DNA from: Phaeosaccion multiseriatum | Lineage: Eukaryota > Ochrophyta, other classes | NCBI GenBank assembly: GCA_965112735.1 | Contig: OZ218954.1 | Coordinates: 3,224,001 to 3,288,000, forward strand | Direction of reading: 5' to 3' | Length of the DNA: 64,000 nt | Shown here: positions 39,267 to 51,374 of the stretch, in pieces | Position numbering within the stretch: position 1 is the stretch's first letter | Layout of the letters: each line of letters opens with the position of its first letter | Position numbers and translations under genes: made by a program | The notes under the pieces: model-generated | What the model was told of the DNA's origin: nothing | What the model saw: the letters and a program-made list of their open reading frames with translations, nothing else | Databases searched by the model: none

Positions 39267-39957
39267 CTTAGCTAAGCTCTTCTTCTTTCCCCCCCCCCCC
39301 CCTGCACGATTCTTGATAGAAGTAGTGGGAAACTGTACGGTGGAGGAGTGGAAGAAGAGAGAACAAAGGTGTTTGTGAGGAAAGGAACAACAGAGAGAGG
39401 CGGGAGAAGAAGACAGAGGGAGCAGAATGGCGCCTCGACGCCCCTCATAGGAGGCCTAAAGAGGCTCTGCATTGGCAATGGTGGTTGATGAAAGAGGGGG
39501 GACGAGTGTCGGGTACGGTATGACCAACGGGGTTGATGAAGACCCCCATCTTGGTGAGTGTTGTTGATGTCTCTCGTAGCCTGCCTTAAGACTCTTTGCG
39601 TTGCCTTCCCCCCACCTTTGGGTAGTTAGACGGCCTCGGATAAGCGCCAACTCTCTTTCTCTCTTCTACACACACGTAGACTATTTTCTTTTTATGTCTA
39701 CTCCGTAGTTGCTCAACCGAATCCCCAACACTTCACCCTCTCCGCCCTTTCTCACCCCCCCTCTCCCTCCCGTCTCTAATGCATAGCCGTTTTCCTTGAG
39801 TACTGAATACGAATGTATATGCACCCTAGAATATAGACATATGCTTCACGATCCCTGCCAATCGGAAGGTCCTTCCTTTTGGTGCTGACTGCTGTACATT
39901 GACTCTCCAACGACAGACTCACGAACATCACTCCCCCTGACTTTTGCTGGTCATTTG
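39267..39957. promoter_or_regulatory. divergent region, Nudix gene / CAF1
   Basis: About 690 bp between the modelled starts. It probably holds both promoters and an unrecognised 5' exon of the Nudix gene. I see no open frame with conserved motifs and no clear TATA box. Confidence 0.45.
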
Positions 39958-41821
39958 ATGCCTCCGTCTACTCTCTCCATCGTTCCATCGATCCTCATGC
40001 CTCTGACGTCATGTGGAGCAGTCGCTGGGCGCTACCCGGGGCCCAACGGGAAGATTGTCGAGATCAGAAATGTGTGGGCACACAACTTAGAGGAGGAGAT
40101 GCGGCAGATTAGAAAGGTGGTTGAGAAGTACCCCTTCATAGCAATGGTAAGTACGCTCGTGCTTCGCTTGTGCTTTTTGCTTTGCTTGTGTTGTGTGTGC
40201 GTGCGGTAGGGCTGACATGGAAAAGCGTGTGCCAGCTCTGGGGTTGTGTGCTCCGCGTCGCGTGCAGTGCCGTGTATACACGTACACTCAACAAAAGAGA
40301 GGGGCAGAGAGGGGAATACATGCATACGTACATATACGTGCCTACCCCTCCCTCACTCTCTCTCTCTCCGTCTCTCTGGTCTCGTATGTATGCGTCAAAT
40401 CAAGGACACGGAGTTCCCCGGGGTGGTAGCGAGACCCATCGTAGACTACAACCAGACCGATTATCAGTACCAAACGTTACGATGTAACGTCGATCTGCTC
40501 AAAATCATCCAACTAGGGCTGAGCTTCTCCAATGAGAAGGGCGAGTTTGCAGAAGGTGGGTGGGAGGAGGAGAGTGGGCGCACAGCGCACACACCTACAC
40601 GTACATACAGCAGAAGGTGGGTGGGAGGAGGAGAGTGGGCGCACAGCGCACACACCTACACGTACATACACACACAAGGGCGGGGGGCGGAGGAGGAGGA
40701 GGAGAAGCGGGCTTCTCAATCTTCCACGCCGCTTTGGAAATGAAAGTTACCAAGGAGAGGGAGAGCAAGGGCTACTTTATGCACAAACCGTTTCCCATGC
40801 CTTTCCTCTCTCTCCCTACCTCTTTCCATCTCGCTGTCTCCCGTACTTCTCCTTCTCCCCCCCCTCTGCTTGGCTCGGTGCTCACTGCTCGTCGTTCGCC
40901 TCCCGTTTCCTGAACAACCCCTCACCGCTACCACTACAATCTTCCTCCCCACCGCCGGTACCACCACCACCCCCACCCTGACCACCACCATCACCATCCA
41001 CCATCCACCACCACCACCACAGGTTGCTGCTGCTGGCAGTTTAACTTCAAGTTCTCACTTGAGGACGACATGTATGCGCAGGTAACTGACTAGTAACGCA
41101 ACTACTCACCATTTATCTGTCTTACGCCTCACACCCTCACCCTCCTCTTACCTCGTACCTACCCCCCTCCCTCCGTCCCTCCGTCTCGTGCCTTACCACC
41201 CTCCTGTCTGACTCTTGCAGGACTCGATCGACCTCTTGAAGCAAAGCGGCATTGTCTTCGAGCTGCACCAAAGCCGGGGCATCGATGTGCAGGTGAGGGA
41301 GTGAGGCTGACAGGGAGGGGGTTCGAGCAAGTGAGGCAGGCAGGCAGGGAGAGGGAGGGAGAGAGAGAAAGAACACAGAGCACACTAGTATAGTTCACAG
41401 GTTTTCGCCCTTTTGCCCCATCCACTGCTATCCCTCCCCTCCCCTGACTTACTCGCCCCGCCTTGACTCTCTCGTACAGGAGTTCGGAGAGCTGCTGATG
41501 ACGTCAGGGCTGGTGCTGATGGACTCTGTGCACTGGATCAGCTTTCACTCGGGGTACGACTTTGGGTATCTGCTCAAGCTTCTGACGTGTCAGGTAAGGC
41601 CACGGAGAGAAAGAGAAGAGGGAGAGGGAGGGGGGCGTAGAGGGACGGGGAGAGAAAAGGACGGGAGGGAGGAGAGGGGAGGGAGAGATAGGAGGGGGCA
41701 CACACATGCGCATACACACACAGGTATACACACATACAGGTATACACACACCAGGCACGCACACACGTATCATACACACACACATACACCACCCACACTC
41801 CCCCACGCCTTCCCTTAACCC

Positions 41822-41852
<31 letters not shown>

Positions 41853-43205
41853 ACACACGCACACCCTTTGTAACAGCCCCTGCCCGCAGAGGAGTCAGCG
41901 TTCTTCGAGCTACTGCGCGCGTACTTCCCCCACGTGTACGACATCAAGCACATGATGACCACGAGCGACGGCTTCCACGGGGGGCTCAACAAGTTGGGAG
42001 ACGACTTCAAGGTATCGTACCATCCGTACCACGCGACATGTCAATGATTGGTGTAGGGAGTAAGGGAGTGAGGGAAGGAAAAGGGAGGGAGGGAGTGGTG
42101 AGGAGGATGGGATTGCCCCCTTCTGCTCTCCCTGTTCCTTAATCTCCCCCGTTTACACACACACACACACACACATACATACACACGCACGTACAGGTGG
42201 AGCGTATCGGGCAGATGCACCAGGCTGGCAGCGACTCCCTCCTCACAGACCAAGTCTTCTTCGAGATGATCAAGGTGTGGCTTGTATAGTGCCATGTACT
42301 GCCGTCTACTGCTGCTATCGCAAGGACGGGCTCTTACTGATATCACCATCTCGCTCTTCTCCTCTTCTTCTCCCTCTCTGCTCCCCTCCTTCTTTTCTAC
42401 CTGTCTTCATTTCTCCTCCTCTCCCTCTCTGCTATTCGCCTCCTCCCCCCCCCCTTTCTACTTTTGTGCTGATGTTCTCCTTCTCCCTCTCTGCCATTCT
42501 CCTCCTCGTCTCCCTCTCTGCTCTTCTCCTCCTTCTCTTCTTCCTCTCTTCCCCTCTCACTCTCCTCTCCTCCACCACTACCTCCTCCTCCGCCCCCTCC
42601 GCCCCCTCCTCCTCCTCCTCCGCCCCCTCCTCCTCCTCCTCCTCCTCCTCCTCCTCCTCCTCCTCCTCCTCTCGTACCTACCTCTCTGCAGGTGCACTTC
42701 TCGGCGGATGCAACGTCCGACACAGTGCGGAACTTCAGCGGGGAGCTCTACGGATACGGAGCAAACTCCAATGCATTTGGGTGGGTGTGTTTGTGTTTGT
42801 GCATGCGTGTGTGTGTGTGTGTGTCTTTACGTGTGTGCAAGTGTGTGTCTCTCTGCGTGTGTGTGCGTAGGTAGAAGCTTCTCATAAACCGCCCCCTTCT
42901 TATCTACCGGCCATGGTATACGTTGTGTGTGCGTGTGCTTCTCGTCCTACATCACGTGCAGTCGACCAAAGCACACGAGTGCTAGCAACGGCTTCAGCGG
43001 AGGAGCGTCTGGGGCAACAGGGGCAGCACCAGGAGCAGCGGCGGCAGCGGCGACGGGCTCATCAGCGGCTCTGGCAGCAGGGAGTAGTGGTGGGGCTGTG
43101 GTGAATGCGAGCGTGAACGGAGAGGCAGGCAATGGGCTGGTTCTGGGAAGCTTCGCCGCGGGAGATCACGAAGCGGATGAGGACACCGAGTCCTCAGCGT
43201 TTTGA
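39958..43205 (+). CDS. CAF1: CAF1/CNOT7 deadenylase of the CCR4-NOT complex
   Basis: Nine exons: 39958-40146, 40405-40555, 41023-41081, 41221-41292, 41480-41593, 41877-42011, 42197-42274, 42692-42780, 42962-43205; 376 aa. It removes poly(A) tails from mRNA as a DEDD-type 3' exonuclease. All catalytic residues are visible: Asp64 and Glu66 in DTEFPG, Asp184 in [10 protein letters not shown], His248 and Asp253 in [10 protein letters not shown]. Other family signatures are [10 protein letters not shown] at the start, [36 protein letters not shown] and YDIKHMM. After the nuclease domain the protein has an Ala/Gly/Ser-rich tail ending in acidic residues, which is not part of the core. A 61-bp tandem duplication in intron 2 copies the donor site. 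The ATG at 39958 is the first in frame. Confidence 0.93.
40549..40670 (+). repeat. 61-bp tandem duplication spanning a 5' splice site
   Basis: GCAGAAGGTGGGTGGGAGGA starts at 40549 and again at 40610. The first copy contains the end of CAF1 exon 2 and its donor (AAG/GTGGGT). The second copy presents an identical donor 61 nt downstream. Use of the second donor would add 61 nt and shift the frame. Confidence 0.85.
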
Positions 43206-43890
43206 GCCCTGTTGTTTAGCCCGCCCCTTGGGTTCTTCGGTCTCTTCTCTCTCTCCCATCTTAGAGAGAAAGAGAGCGCCTACCAGCTTTTAAGCAAGCC
43301 CAACCGAATTGAGGCATATGGGACGGGTGCGGGACAGCCGCCAGCAGGTGGAAAGGCGGCAAGGAGACGCGTGGGGGGGGGGGCGCTGCGACTGGGCCGA
43401 ATATAATCTTTTAATCTTTTTGGTTTTTTTTTTTTTGGAGTGATTTTGTGTTTTTGTGTGGTGTTTTATTTATTGTTTGCGCAGGTAGGCGTGTTGTACT
43501 CTACTCCGTGATAGCGTCGCCATTTGAGGTTTTCTCTTTTCTCTTTTCTTCAACCACGAGCCTCTTCCCTTATACCACCACAGCAATCTAGCGAAATGAC
43601 ACTCTACTACGGCTGCTATGAATTCTGCAAGGGCATAGGAGCTGGAGCTGCTGTGCTGCGCGGTGTTGAGCCGGAAACAGGGATCGAACTCTTTTTTGTC
43701 GTGTCGTGTTTATTGCGAGATTTTGGTGGTGGTCTAAGTGCCCTTCGTCACAGAGAGCGCCAAAGCCCACCGCATATATAGAGAAGCTCAAGTCGCCGGA
43801 GCTCTTCGACAGAAGGAGAGTGGGAAGCACCGTCGAGAAGGAGCACACTTGACTTTGTGGTGAGGGGAAGAGGTGTCGCGAGAGAGAGAA
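43206..43890. promoter_or_regulatory. CAF1 3' flank and alkaline phosphatase promoter
   Basis: No gene seen. T-rich sequence at 43408-43470 could carry the CAF1 3' end. CATATATAG at about 43773-43781, 110 bp before the alkaline phosphatase ATG, is a plausible TATA box. Confidence 0.4.
43773..43781 (+). promoter_or_regulatory. candidate TATA box of the alkaline phosphatase gene
   Basis: CATATATAG about 110 bp upstream of the ATG, followed by GC-rich sequence. Position and composition fit a core promoter; nothing else confirms it. Confidence 0.3.
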
Positions 43891-46800
43891 ATGAAGAGTC
43901 CGGCGAGAGCCCTTGCGGCGGGTTGCCTTGTGCTCCCCATCCTCCTGCTCAATGCCTCTCGCCAAGACTGGATCAACGCGGGCACAGCTACGCTCCAAGA
44001 GCTCATCGACGCTCAGTATGATCAAAACACAGACCAAGCCAGGAACGTTGTACTCTTCGTCGGCGATGGGGCGGGCCCAAACACTCTGTATGCAGCGCGC
44101 CTGTACAAGGGGCAGCAGAACGGAAACTACGGCGACGAGGAGGTGCTTGCGATGGAAGCGCTGCCCAATCTTGCCATGGCCAAGGTAAGAGGAGCGAGAC
44201 ATAAGTGAGGGTCCTTTCGCCAACCCACGCCCCCCATTGCTGAGAGAGAGAGAGAGAACGAAAGAAAGAAAGAAAGAAAGAGATGAGGCGGGGGAGACTT
44301 GCGTCCTTTATCCCCGAAGCCCACCCTCTCCCCTCATTGCATAGAGAGAGAGCACAAGGCCACAAAAGCCAGGGAGATGAGAGCCCTTTCACCCACCACC
44401 TATGCTCATGACTGCTGACTACCCTCCCACCTCCCCCTCTAAGGTGTACAACACCAATGCCCAGTCCCCAGACTCTGCCGGAACCGCCTCGGCCATGATG
44501 ACCGGTGTCAAGACCAAGTCCTCCGTCATCGGCGTGGACGAAAGCGTCGTGCGAGGCAATTGCCAAACCTTGGCGGGGGCTACCATGCCCAAGTTTGCAC
44601 AGTATGCCAAAGCTCGTGGGATGAAGGTGAGTCGGTGTGCGAGCAGGCAGACTATACACCTGTCCCTCTCACTCCCTCCCCTTTCCTTCCCCTCCCCTCC
44701 CTTCCCTTCCCTTCCCCTCCCGTCCCCTCCCCTCCCCTCCCCTCCCATGCTCAGGTCGGTCTCATCTCCAATGTACGCCTAACCCACGCCACTCCTGCCT
44801 CTGTCTACGCCTCCACCGTCGACCGCAACTACGAGTCTTTCGTACCCCAACAGTGCAGGGGGCTTCAAACCGACCATGCTACTCAGCTGATTGAAGCCAT
44901 GATTGGCCAAGGAGATTTCGTTGACTTCGCCATGGGAGGAGGGAGGAGTGTGTTTCAGCCGAGTTCGAACAGGCAGAATGTCCGTGGTGGTGGGGGTGGT
45001 TTGGGTGGTCGGCCCGACGGGGTTGACTTGGTGCAGCGGTTCCGAAACGTGAGTGGGCGTGAGAGAGAGGGGTGGTAGAGAGGGGAGAGGGGGGGAGGGG
45101 GGGGGGGGAATGAGACAGGCATAATTGCTTTCTTACCCTTTCTTACCCTTCCCTTGCACTTAGCCTCACCCTCACCCTCAGACATAACCCTTACCCGAAC
45201 ACCTCACCCCTCACCCCTCACCCCCCACCCCTCACCCCTCATCCCTCACCCCTCACCCCTCACCCCTCAACTCTCACCCCTCACCACTCACCCTCACACT
45301 CACCCTCACGCTCACCCTCACACTCACCCTCACCCTCACCCTTCCCCTCCCCCTGCAACCAACCCATTTATGCTTTGTCCGTAGTCTGCTGACCACAGCA
45401 CCCAGTACGCGTCAGACACGGCGAGTTTCAATGCCCTGGACCTGAGCGCTGGAGGCAAGATCCTCGGGCTCTTTGCAGACAACGAATTGGCCTACAACAA
45501 GGACAGCGTGGAGGCGAACGAGCCTTCTCTCGCGGACATGACGGAGGCTGCCATCACCTTCCTCGGTAACAACAACAACAACAACAACGATAACGACAGC
45601 AACGACGATGATGGCTCTGGCGGGGATGGCTTCTTCCTGCTTGTAGAAGGAGGCCACATCGACATCGCCAACCACGCCGGCAACCTGCAGGCGGCTGTAA
45701 CCGACACTATGGCCTACGAAGAGGCCTTCATCAGGGCCCAAGGCTTGACCTCTACGCGAGACACGCTGCTCATCTCCACTGCCGATCACGCCTCCTCCCT
45801 CGTTCTCAATGGGTATTGCGGGCGAGGAAGCGACATCTTAGGGCTCTGCATGGACATTGACGGTTCTGGCGAGGCGGCCTCGCAGCAATCGGCGGTGGCA
45901 CTGGACGATAGACCGTACACAGTGGTCACTTACGGAAGGTACGTAATGCTTACGGAAGGTCCGTCGTACTTTCAATCTCTCTATCTATCTCTCTATCTAT
46001 CTAGTTACCAGACCAGACCGGACCGGAAAGTTAGATTATCTCTCCCTTGTTAGTGGATGTCCCCTAGACGTCCTGCTCTGCTTCGCTGTGTCACTAACTA
46101 CTACTACTTCTGCTGCTGCTGCTGCTGCTGCTCTTCTCTATTCTACAATAGCGGCCCGGGCTCCATTCTGCTCAGGAGCGGTCCCAACAGGCTGGCGAGG
46201 GATGGCACCAGACAGACCGTGACCGCCGCCACTGCTTCGGGCGATGACTACATCAGAGAGGCGCTGTTGCCCTTCGCCAGGGAAACGCACTCTGGGGTTG
46301 GTGAGTTTTGAGAGAGAAGGAGAGGGGCAGAGAGAGAGGGAGAGTGAGAGGGAGGGAGGGAGGGAGGGAGAGGGGGAGAGAGTGAGAAGGAGAAGGAGAG
46401 AGGGAGGAAGGGAGGGAGGGAGAGTGAGAGGGAGGAGGGAGGGAGGGAGGGAGGGAGGGAGAGTGAGAAGGAGGAGGGAGGGAGGGAGGGAGGGAGGGAG
46501 AGGGGGAGAGAGTGAGAAGGAGAAGGAGAGGGGGAGGGAGGGAGGGAGGGAGAGGGAGTGGAAAGGAGAAGGAGAGAGAGAGGGAATAGTATGGAGTAGG
46601 GAAGGGGTTGCTTTTCTCGCTGTCGTCATCCATCCTCCTTCGGCTCGAATCATCTTTTCTGTGGGCCCTGGACATGGTTATCTGATTACCATATTGATAA
46701 TGGCCGGCGACAGGTCTGATTATTGATTATGGTCGGCACCAGCCCGCCTGACTATTGACTATGGCGGGCGCCAGGCCTGAGTATTGAAGGGCGTTGTGCC

Positions 46801-47034
46801 TACTCCTTTCCCCTCTCTTCTCTCTTCCTTCTCTCCCACCGCCAGCCCCCGTTCCTTAACTCTTTCTCCTCCCACTCCTACACCCATTGCACCCCGTCAG
46901 ATGTGGCGATCTATGCTTCTGGTCCCTGGTCCCACCTCTTCAAGGGCACCATGGAGCAGACGATGGTCTTCTACGTCATGATGAAGGCCATCAGTGAGAC
47001 GGAAACAACGGTGGCAACAGCAGCGGCGCCTTAG
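43891..47034 (+). CDS. secreted alkaline phosphatase (PhoA superfamily)
   Basis: Six exons: 43891-44184, 44444-44626, 44755-45048, 45385-45938, 46152-46300, 46901-47034; 535 aa. It hydrolyses phosphate monoesters using two Zn and one Mg. A signal peptide is clear (ALAAGCLVLPILLLNAS). Active-site elements in order: VVLFVGDGAGPNT (Asp59), SPDSAGTASAMMTG with nucleophile Ser109, LTHATPASVYA, VEGGHIDIANHA (Glu345, Asp350, His354), STADHAS (Asp391, His392) and RETHSG (His488), followed by DVAIYASGP. All metal ligands expected for the family are present. An Asn/Asp run of about 20 aa, encoded by AAC/GAT repeats (45569-45635), is inserted just before VEGGHID. A role in scavenging organic phosphate outside the cell is likely; induction by phosphate starvation is common in algae but cannot be shown here. 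Confidence 0.93.
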
Positions 47035-47653
47035 GACGCAAGGCTACTCACTAGCGAGAGTGCTTGAGGACTTTAGCAACGCCTTTATCGCAGTGTGGGG
47101 GTCTGGCAGGCAGGCGGGGGAGAATCGAGGAGAAAGGGAGGTAGAGGTATGCAGGCATGTGGGCAGGCAGGCAGTGGGTGCATGGGGGAGGACAAGCAGG
47201 TTGCTGTTGTTCACTACTGCACCTACCACCTACGTGTATGAAAAGTATCGATGAGTCGAGGAGGAAAACCGAGAGAACCGAAGAGAAGAGGGCAAATGTG
47301 AATTTGAGTTGAAGATAAACGGATCTCTTGCAGCTCCTCAGTCACATATGCATACACCACGCGACAGCAGCCGCCGTAAGGCGTAGCCAACCCCAGAGAC
47401 GGAGGTCGTTTGAAGCTGTTTCTATACTGAAGAGGGGGGGGGGGGGGGTGGAGAGGGGGAGGGGAAGGTATTGTGCACGACAATCGTCAAAAACATTCCT
47501 TCCTCAAACGTCGAAGCTACGGAGCTCCCAACCTCGAGCATCCGAGCATTACTGCTACCGTTGTTGAACGAGAGAAAGGCTAGGGATAGAGAGCTGCAGG
47601 GGTTGGAACCAGGAAATTGCGTCCTCTTCTTCTTTGCTGCCTGAGAGAGCACC
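47035..47653. other. intergenic region, phosphatase / golgin
   Basis: About 620 bp between co-directional genes, with no supportable reading frame. A G-run at 47436-47448 is the only notable feature. The 5' UTR of the golgin gene should lie at its right end. Confidence 0.5.
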
Positions 47654-48355
47654 ATGTGGGGAAATCTGGCCGGCAACTTGGCCGCCAAGGTGAGCAAGTT
47701 TGCGGATGACTTGGAGAGCTCGGTGGACCAAGCCATCGCGCAGGGAGGGCCGAAGGTGGCGACAGCTGCAGGGGCCGTGGCAGCCGCAGCAGCTGTGGCT
47801 GCAGGGGGGGAAGAGCTGCTAACTGGCGACAGTGTCAATGATGAAGGGCAAGAACGACACGAGCGAGGAAGCGGCAGCATCTTCGACAAGGAATGGAGCG
47901 AGAGCGTTGGGTACAGTGTCGTGGGAGGAGGAGGAGAAGGAGAAGGGTCACCAGCACCAGCAAAAGCACCGGTAGACGACCCAGCGGATGGCTCGTCTTC
48001 TTGGTCTTCTTCCTCTGCTGCTGCTGCTGCTGCTGGTGCTACTACTGCTGCTGCTACTACCCCGAAAGAGAGCAAGGAGGTCAGAGAGGAGAAGCGAAGG
48101 GCGCGGAGGGAGAAGCTCCAGCAGCGACGAGCAGAGAAGCAGCAGCAGAAGACGAAGTCTGCGGTGAAGCTTGGAGGGGGGCCTTCAAGCGCCACTTCCG
48201 CCTCCTCCTCCTCCTCCCCGCGATCGTCCTCGTCCACACCACCCCCCCCCTCCTCTGCCGCCGTCAGTAGCCCATGTGCTGGAGTGGAGGTTTCATCAGC
48301 GCTGCCGAGCACGTTGGGTGGAGACGAGATGGAGACGGAGACGACCTCCGTCGAG

Positions 48356-48390
<35 letters not shown>

Positions 48391-51328
48391 GGGAGCGCAG
48401 CAACAGGAGCAGCAGGATCAGCAGCAGTGGCAAGGGCAAGACGATGATTCACTGCCGTTGTCAGAGAGGCAGGCTGCTCATTTGCAAGATTTGCAAGCAG
48501 CAACAGCAGCAGGGGCAGGAGCAGCAGGTGCAGCCGCAGCAGGTGCAGCAGCAGGGTCGGATGATGATGCTTATGATGAAGCAGCGAGCGGCCGCGGTGG
48601 CGGGGGAGGGCTGGTGGTGGCAGAAGAGGGATGGGGGGACGACACTGCAGATGTCGACGACATTTTGGGCTTGGGAGATGAGGACGGTGAGGAGGCCAAT
48701 GACGGAGGCCTGGCGACTGGCGACGATGCGCCAGGGGATGATAGAGCTGGTGGAGCTGCTTCTGCGGCCCCTTTGGGGCTACCAAGGGAGGGGGGTGGGG
48801 GGGGTGGAGATGATGCCGCTGCTGATGATGCTAGTGACGGGGCCCAAGCGCAGAAGGGGATGCATCAAGAAGACGACGAAGAAGAAGAAGAAGAAGATGA
48901 GGAAGGAGGAGGAGGAGGAGGAGGAGGAGGAGGAGGAGGAGGAGGAGAAGAAGAAGAAGGACAACCGAAAGAAGAGGAAGGAGAAGCAGGAGCAGAAGAG
49001 AAGGGCGAGGACACGGACGGGGCGGCGGCTCACAAGGCAGAAATCGGTCAAGAGGACGACGGAGGAGGCAGAGGGGAGAGTATGGATTTCGATCCGACCA
49101 ACACTCTAGTGAGCAAGGGTATTGAGCCGCAGCAGCAGGGGGAGGAGGAGGAGGAGGAGGAGGAGGAGGAGGAGGAGGAGGAGGAGGAGGAGGAGGAGGA
49201 GGAGGAGGAGGAGGGTGGGGTGGAGAAGGGGCTTGAGGGGGGCAACTTGGCTGTCCAAGGAGAGGCTGGAGAGATTCACAGATCCGCAGAGCCTCTTGGG
49301 GTGCAGAACGGGGTGGGAGACGAAGACACGGGGAGGGAGGAGGAGGAGGAAGAGCACAGCGATAGAGGGAGCATGGATGGGGAGGAACAGTCATCAGCGA
49401 GAGGCGACGCTGGCTTAGGAGAAGATGATGGCGGAGATGGGGTGGCAGGGGTGGCTCGGAGGGATGGAGAGGAGGAGGAGGAGCAGGAGGAGGCCGTGAC
49501 TGAAGGGGATGGAAAGCATGTGGTGGTGGAGGAGCAGCAGGAGGTGGTGGTGGTAGACGAGGGGGAAGAGGAGGTACTGGTGAAGGAAGAGGAGGGAGGG
49601 GAGGAGGAGGAGGAGGAGGAGGAAGAGGAATCTGAGGAATCGGAGGATGAGGATTCGGAGGAAGATGAGGAAGAGGGGGGGGGGGAGGGAGGGGGGTCCA
49701 GGGATATGCTGAGACGACAGTTACAAACGTCACAGGAGGCGTTGCGCGAGAGAGAGCGGCAGCTTGAGTCTGCCCACAGCACCATGGCACAGCTGCAGGG
49801 GCACATTGAGACCCTCGAGGCCGAGAACATCGCCGCTTGGGAGGAAGGAGGAGGTGGTGGTGGAGGAGGAGGAGGAGACGCTGCGCTTGCGGCAGAGAAC
49901 GCGGCGCTGAAGAAGAGGGTCAAAGCGCTGGAGGCGAGGGAGTCAGAGTGGAGCGAGAAGGATCAAGTTCTGGCGGCCTACATGGAGGAGGGGAAAGCTC
50001 TGGCCATCAAGCAGAGCCATATGGAGAAGTTGGTGAGGGAAGCGCGTGGGGAGCGTCGGACGCTGATGGACGAGAGGGATGGCTTGATCAAGGAGAAGGC
50101 GTTACTTGTGGACAAGGTGGAGGGATTGACTGTGCAACTCAAGGAGAAGGAGGGGCAGCGTATCACCACATCGCAGACTCTGTCCGCCATGCAAGCCGTC
50201 AGCCAAGCCTCATCTGTTAAGGTGCGATTGGGGGGGGGGATGGTAGTGGAGGGGATGGGAGGGGGAGGGAGGAGGTGAGGGATTACTTGTGTAGGGGGGG
50301 ATGGCAATGGATGGGGACAAGAGGGGATTTTCCTTTGCACACCCAAAGTTCTAGTGTCACTACCTCACTCACATTTGCAAGTCACACCCTCCTCCGTCAC
50401 TGTATCGATGTGCTTGCACCCCTCCCTCCCCTCCCTCCCTCCCTCCCTCTCTCCCTCCCTCCCTCCCTCCCTCCCTATCTCCCTCCCCTCCCTCCCTTCC
50501 TCCCTCCCTCCCTCCCTCCCTCCCTCTCTCCCTATCTCCCTCCCTCCCTCCCTCCCTCCCTCCCTTTATCGCCAACACACTTCCACGCCATAGGTGGGGA
50601 AGATTGACAAGGAGCTCGACAAAGCCCGTGAAGAGAGCATGGCCAAGGGCATCGCTCTTGAAAAGGCATGGGAGGAGGTGAAGGAGATGAGGAAGATCGT
50701 TGCCGAGTTGAGAGCGGAGAAAGACGCATTGGCAAGGAAGGTGAGAGGGAGATAAGAGGGAGGGCGGGAGAGGGAGGAGACAGAGAGAAAGAGGGAGAGG
50801 CGCCCCCCCCCAACCCTCATCCTCCTCCTCCTCCTCCTCCTCCTCCTCCTTTGTACCACCAACAGGTGCGCGAGGGAGGTGACCACGCAGACGTGGTGGA
50901 GTCCAAGCGACGCATGTTTGAGCAGGAGAAGAAGCTCCTCCTCGCCACTCACGAGCAGCTGCAGGACTCACTGCAGCGCACCATGCACGAGGCGGGCCTT
51001 AGAGAAGAGAGTCTCAAGGGGGAGGTGGCAGATATGCGGCGCCGATGGACCGACGCCGTGGAAAAGTGAGTGGAGTTGCAGTTTCAGTTTTTAGGTTCTT
51101 TTTTTCTTTTTTTCTTTTTGGACCCCCTCCTTTCTTTTGAGAGTCTGAGCAGGCTCGATATTAGTGTTCGACAAGATCGATGTTGGTGAGGGTACTACCA
51201 CAACTGAAACTGACATCTGAGTATCATCTGCTGGCCCCTGCTTGTGCGTGTTTTTGTCTCTTTGTGGCCAGGTCGGACTACATTCAGGCTAAAGCCCACG
51301 AGGGCGCCGCACCCATGCTGAGACAGGT

Positions 51329-51374
<46 letters not shown>

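Noticed and set aside
43661-43700. tRNA-like GTTCGATCCC sequence on the minus strand
   Set aside because: No matching acceptor or D-arm; flanks do not fold as a cloverleaf.
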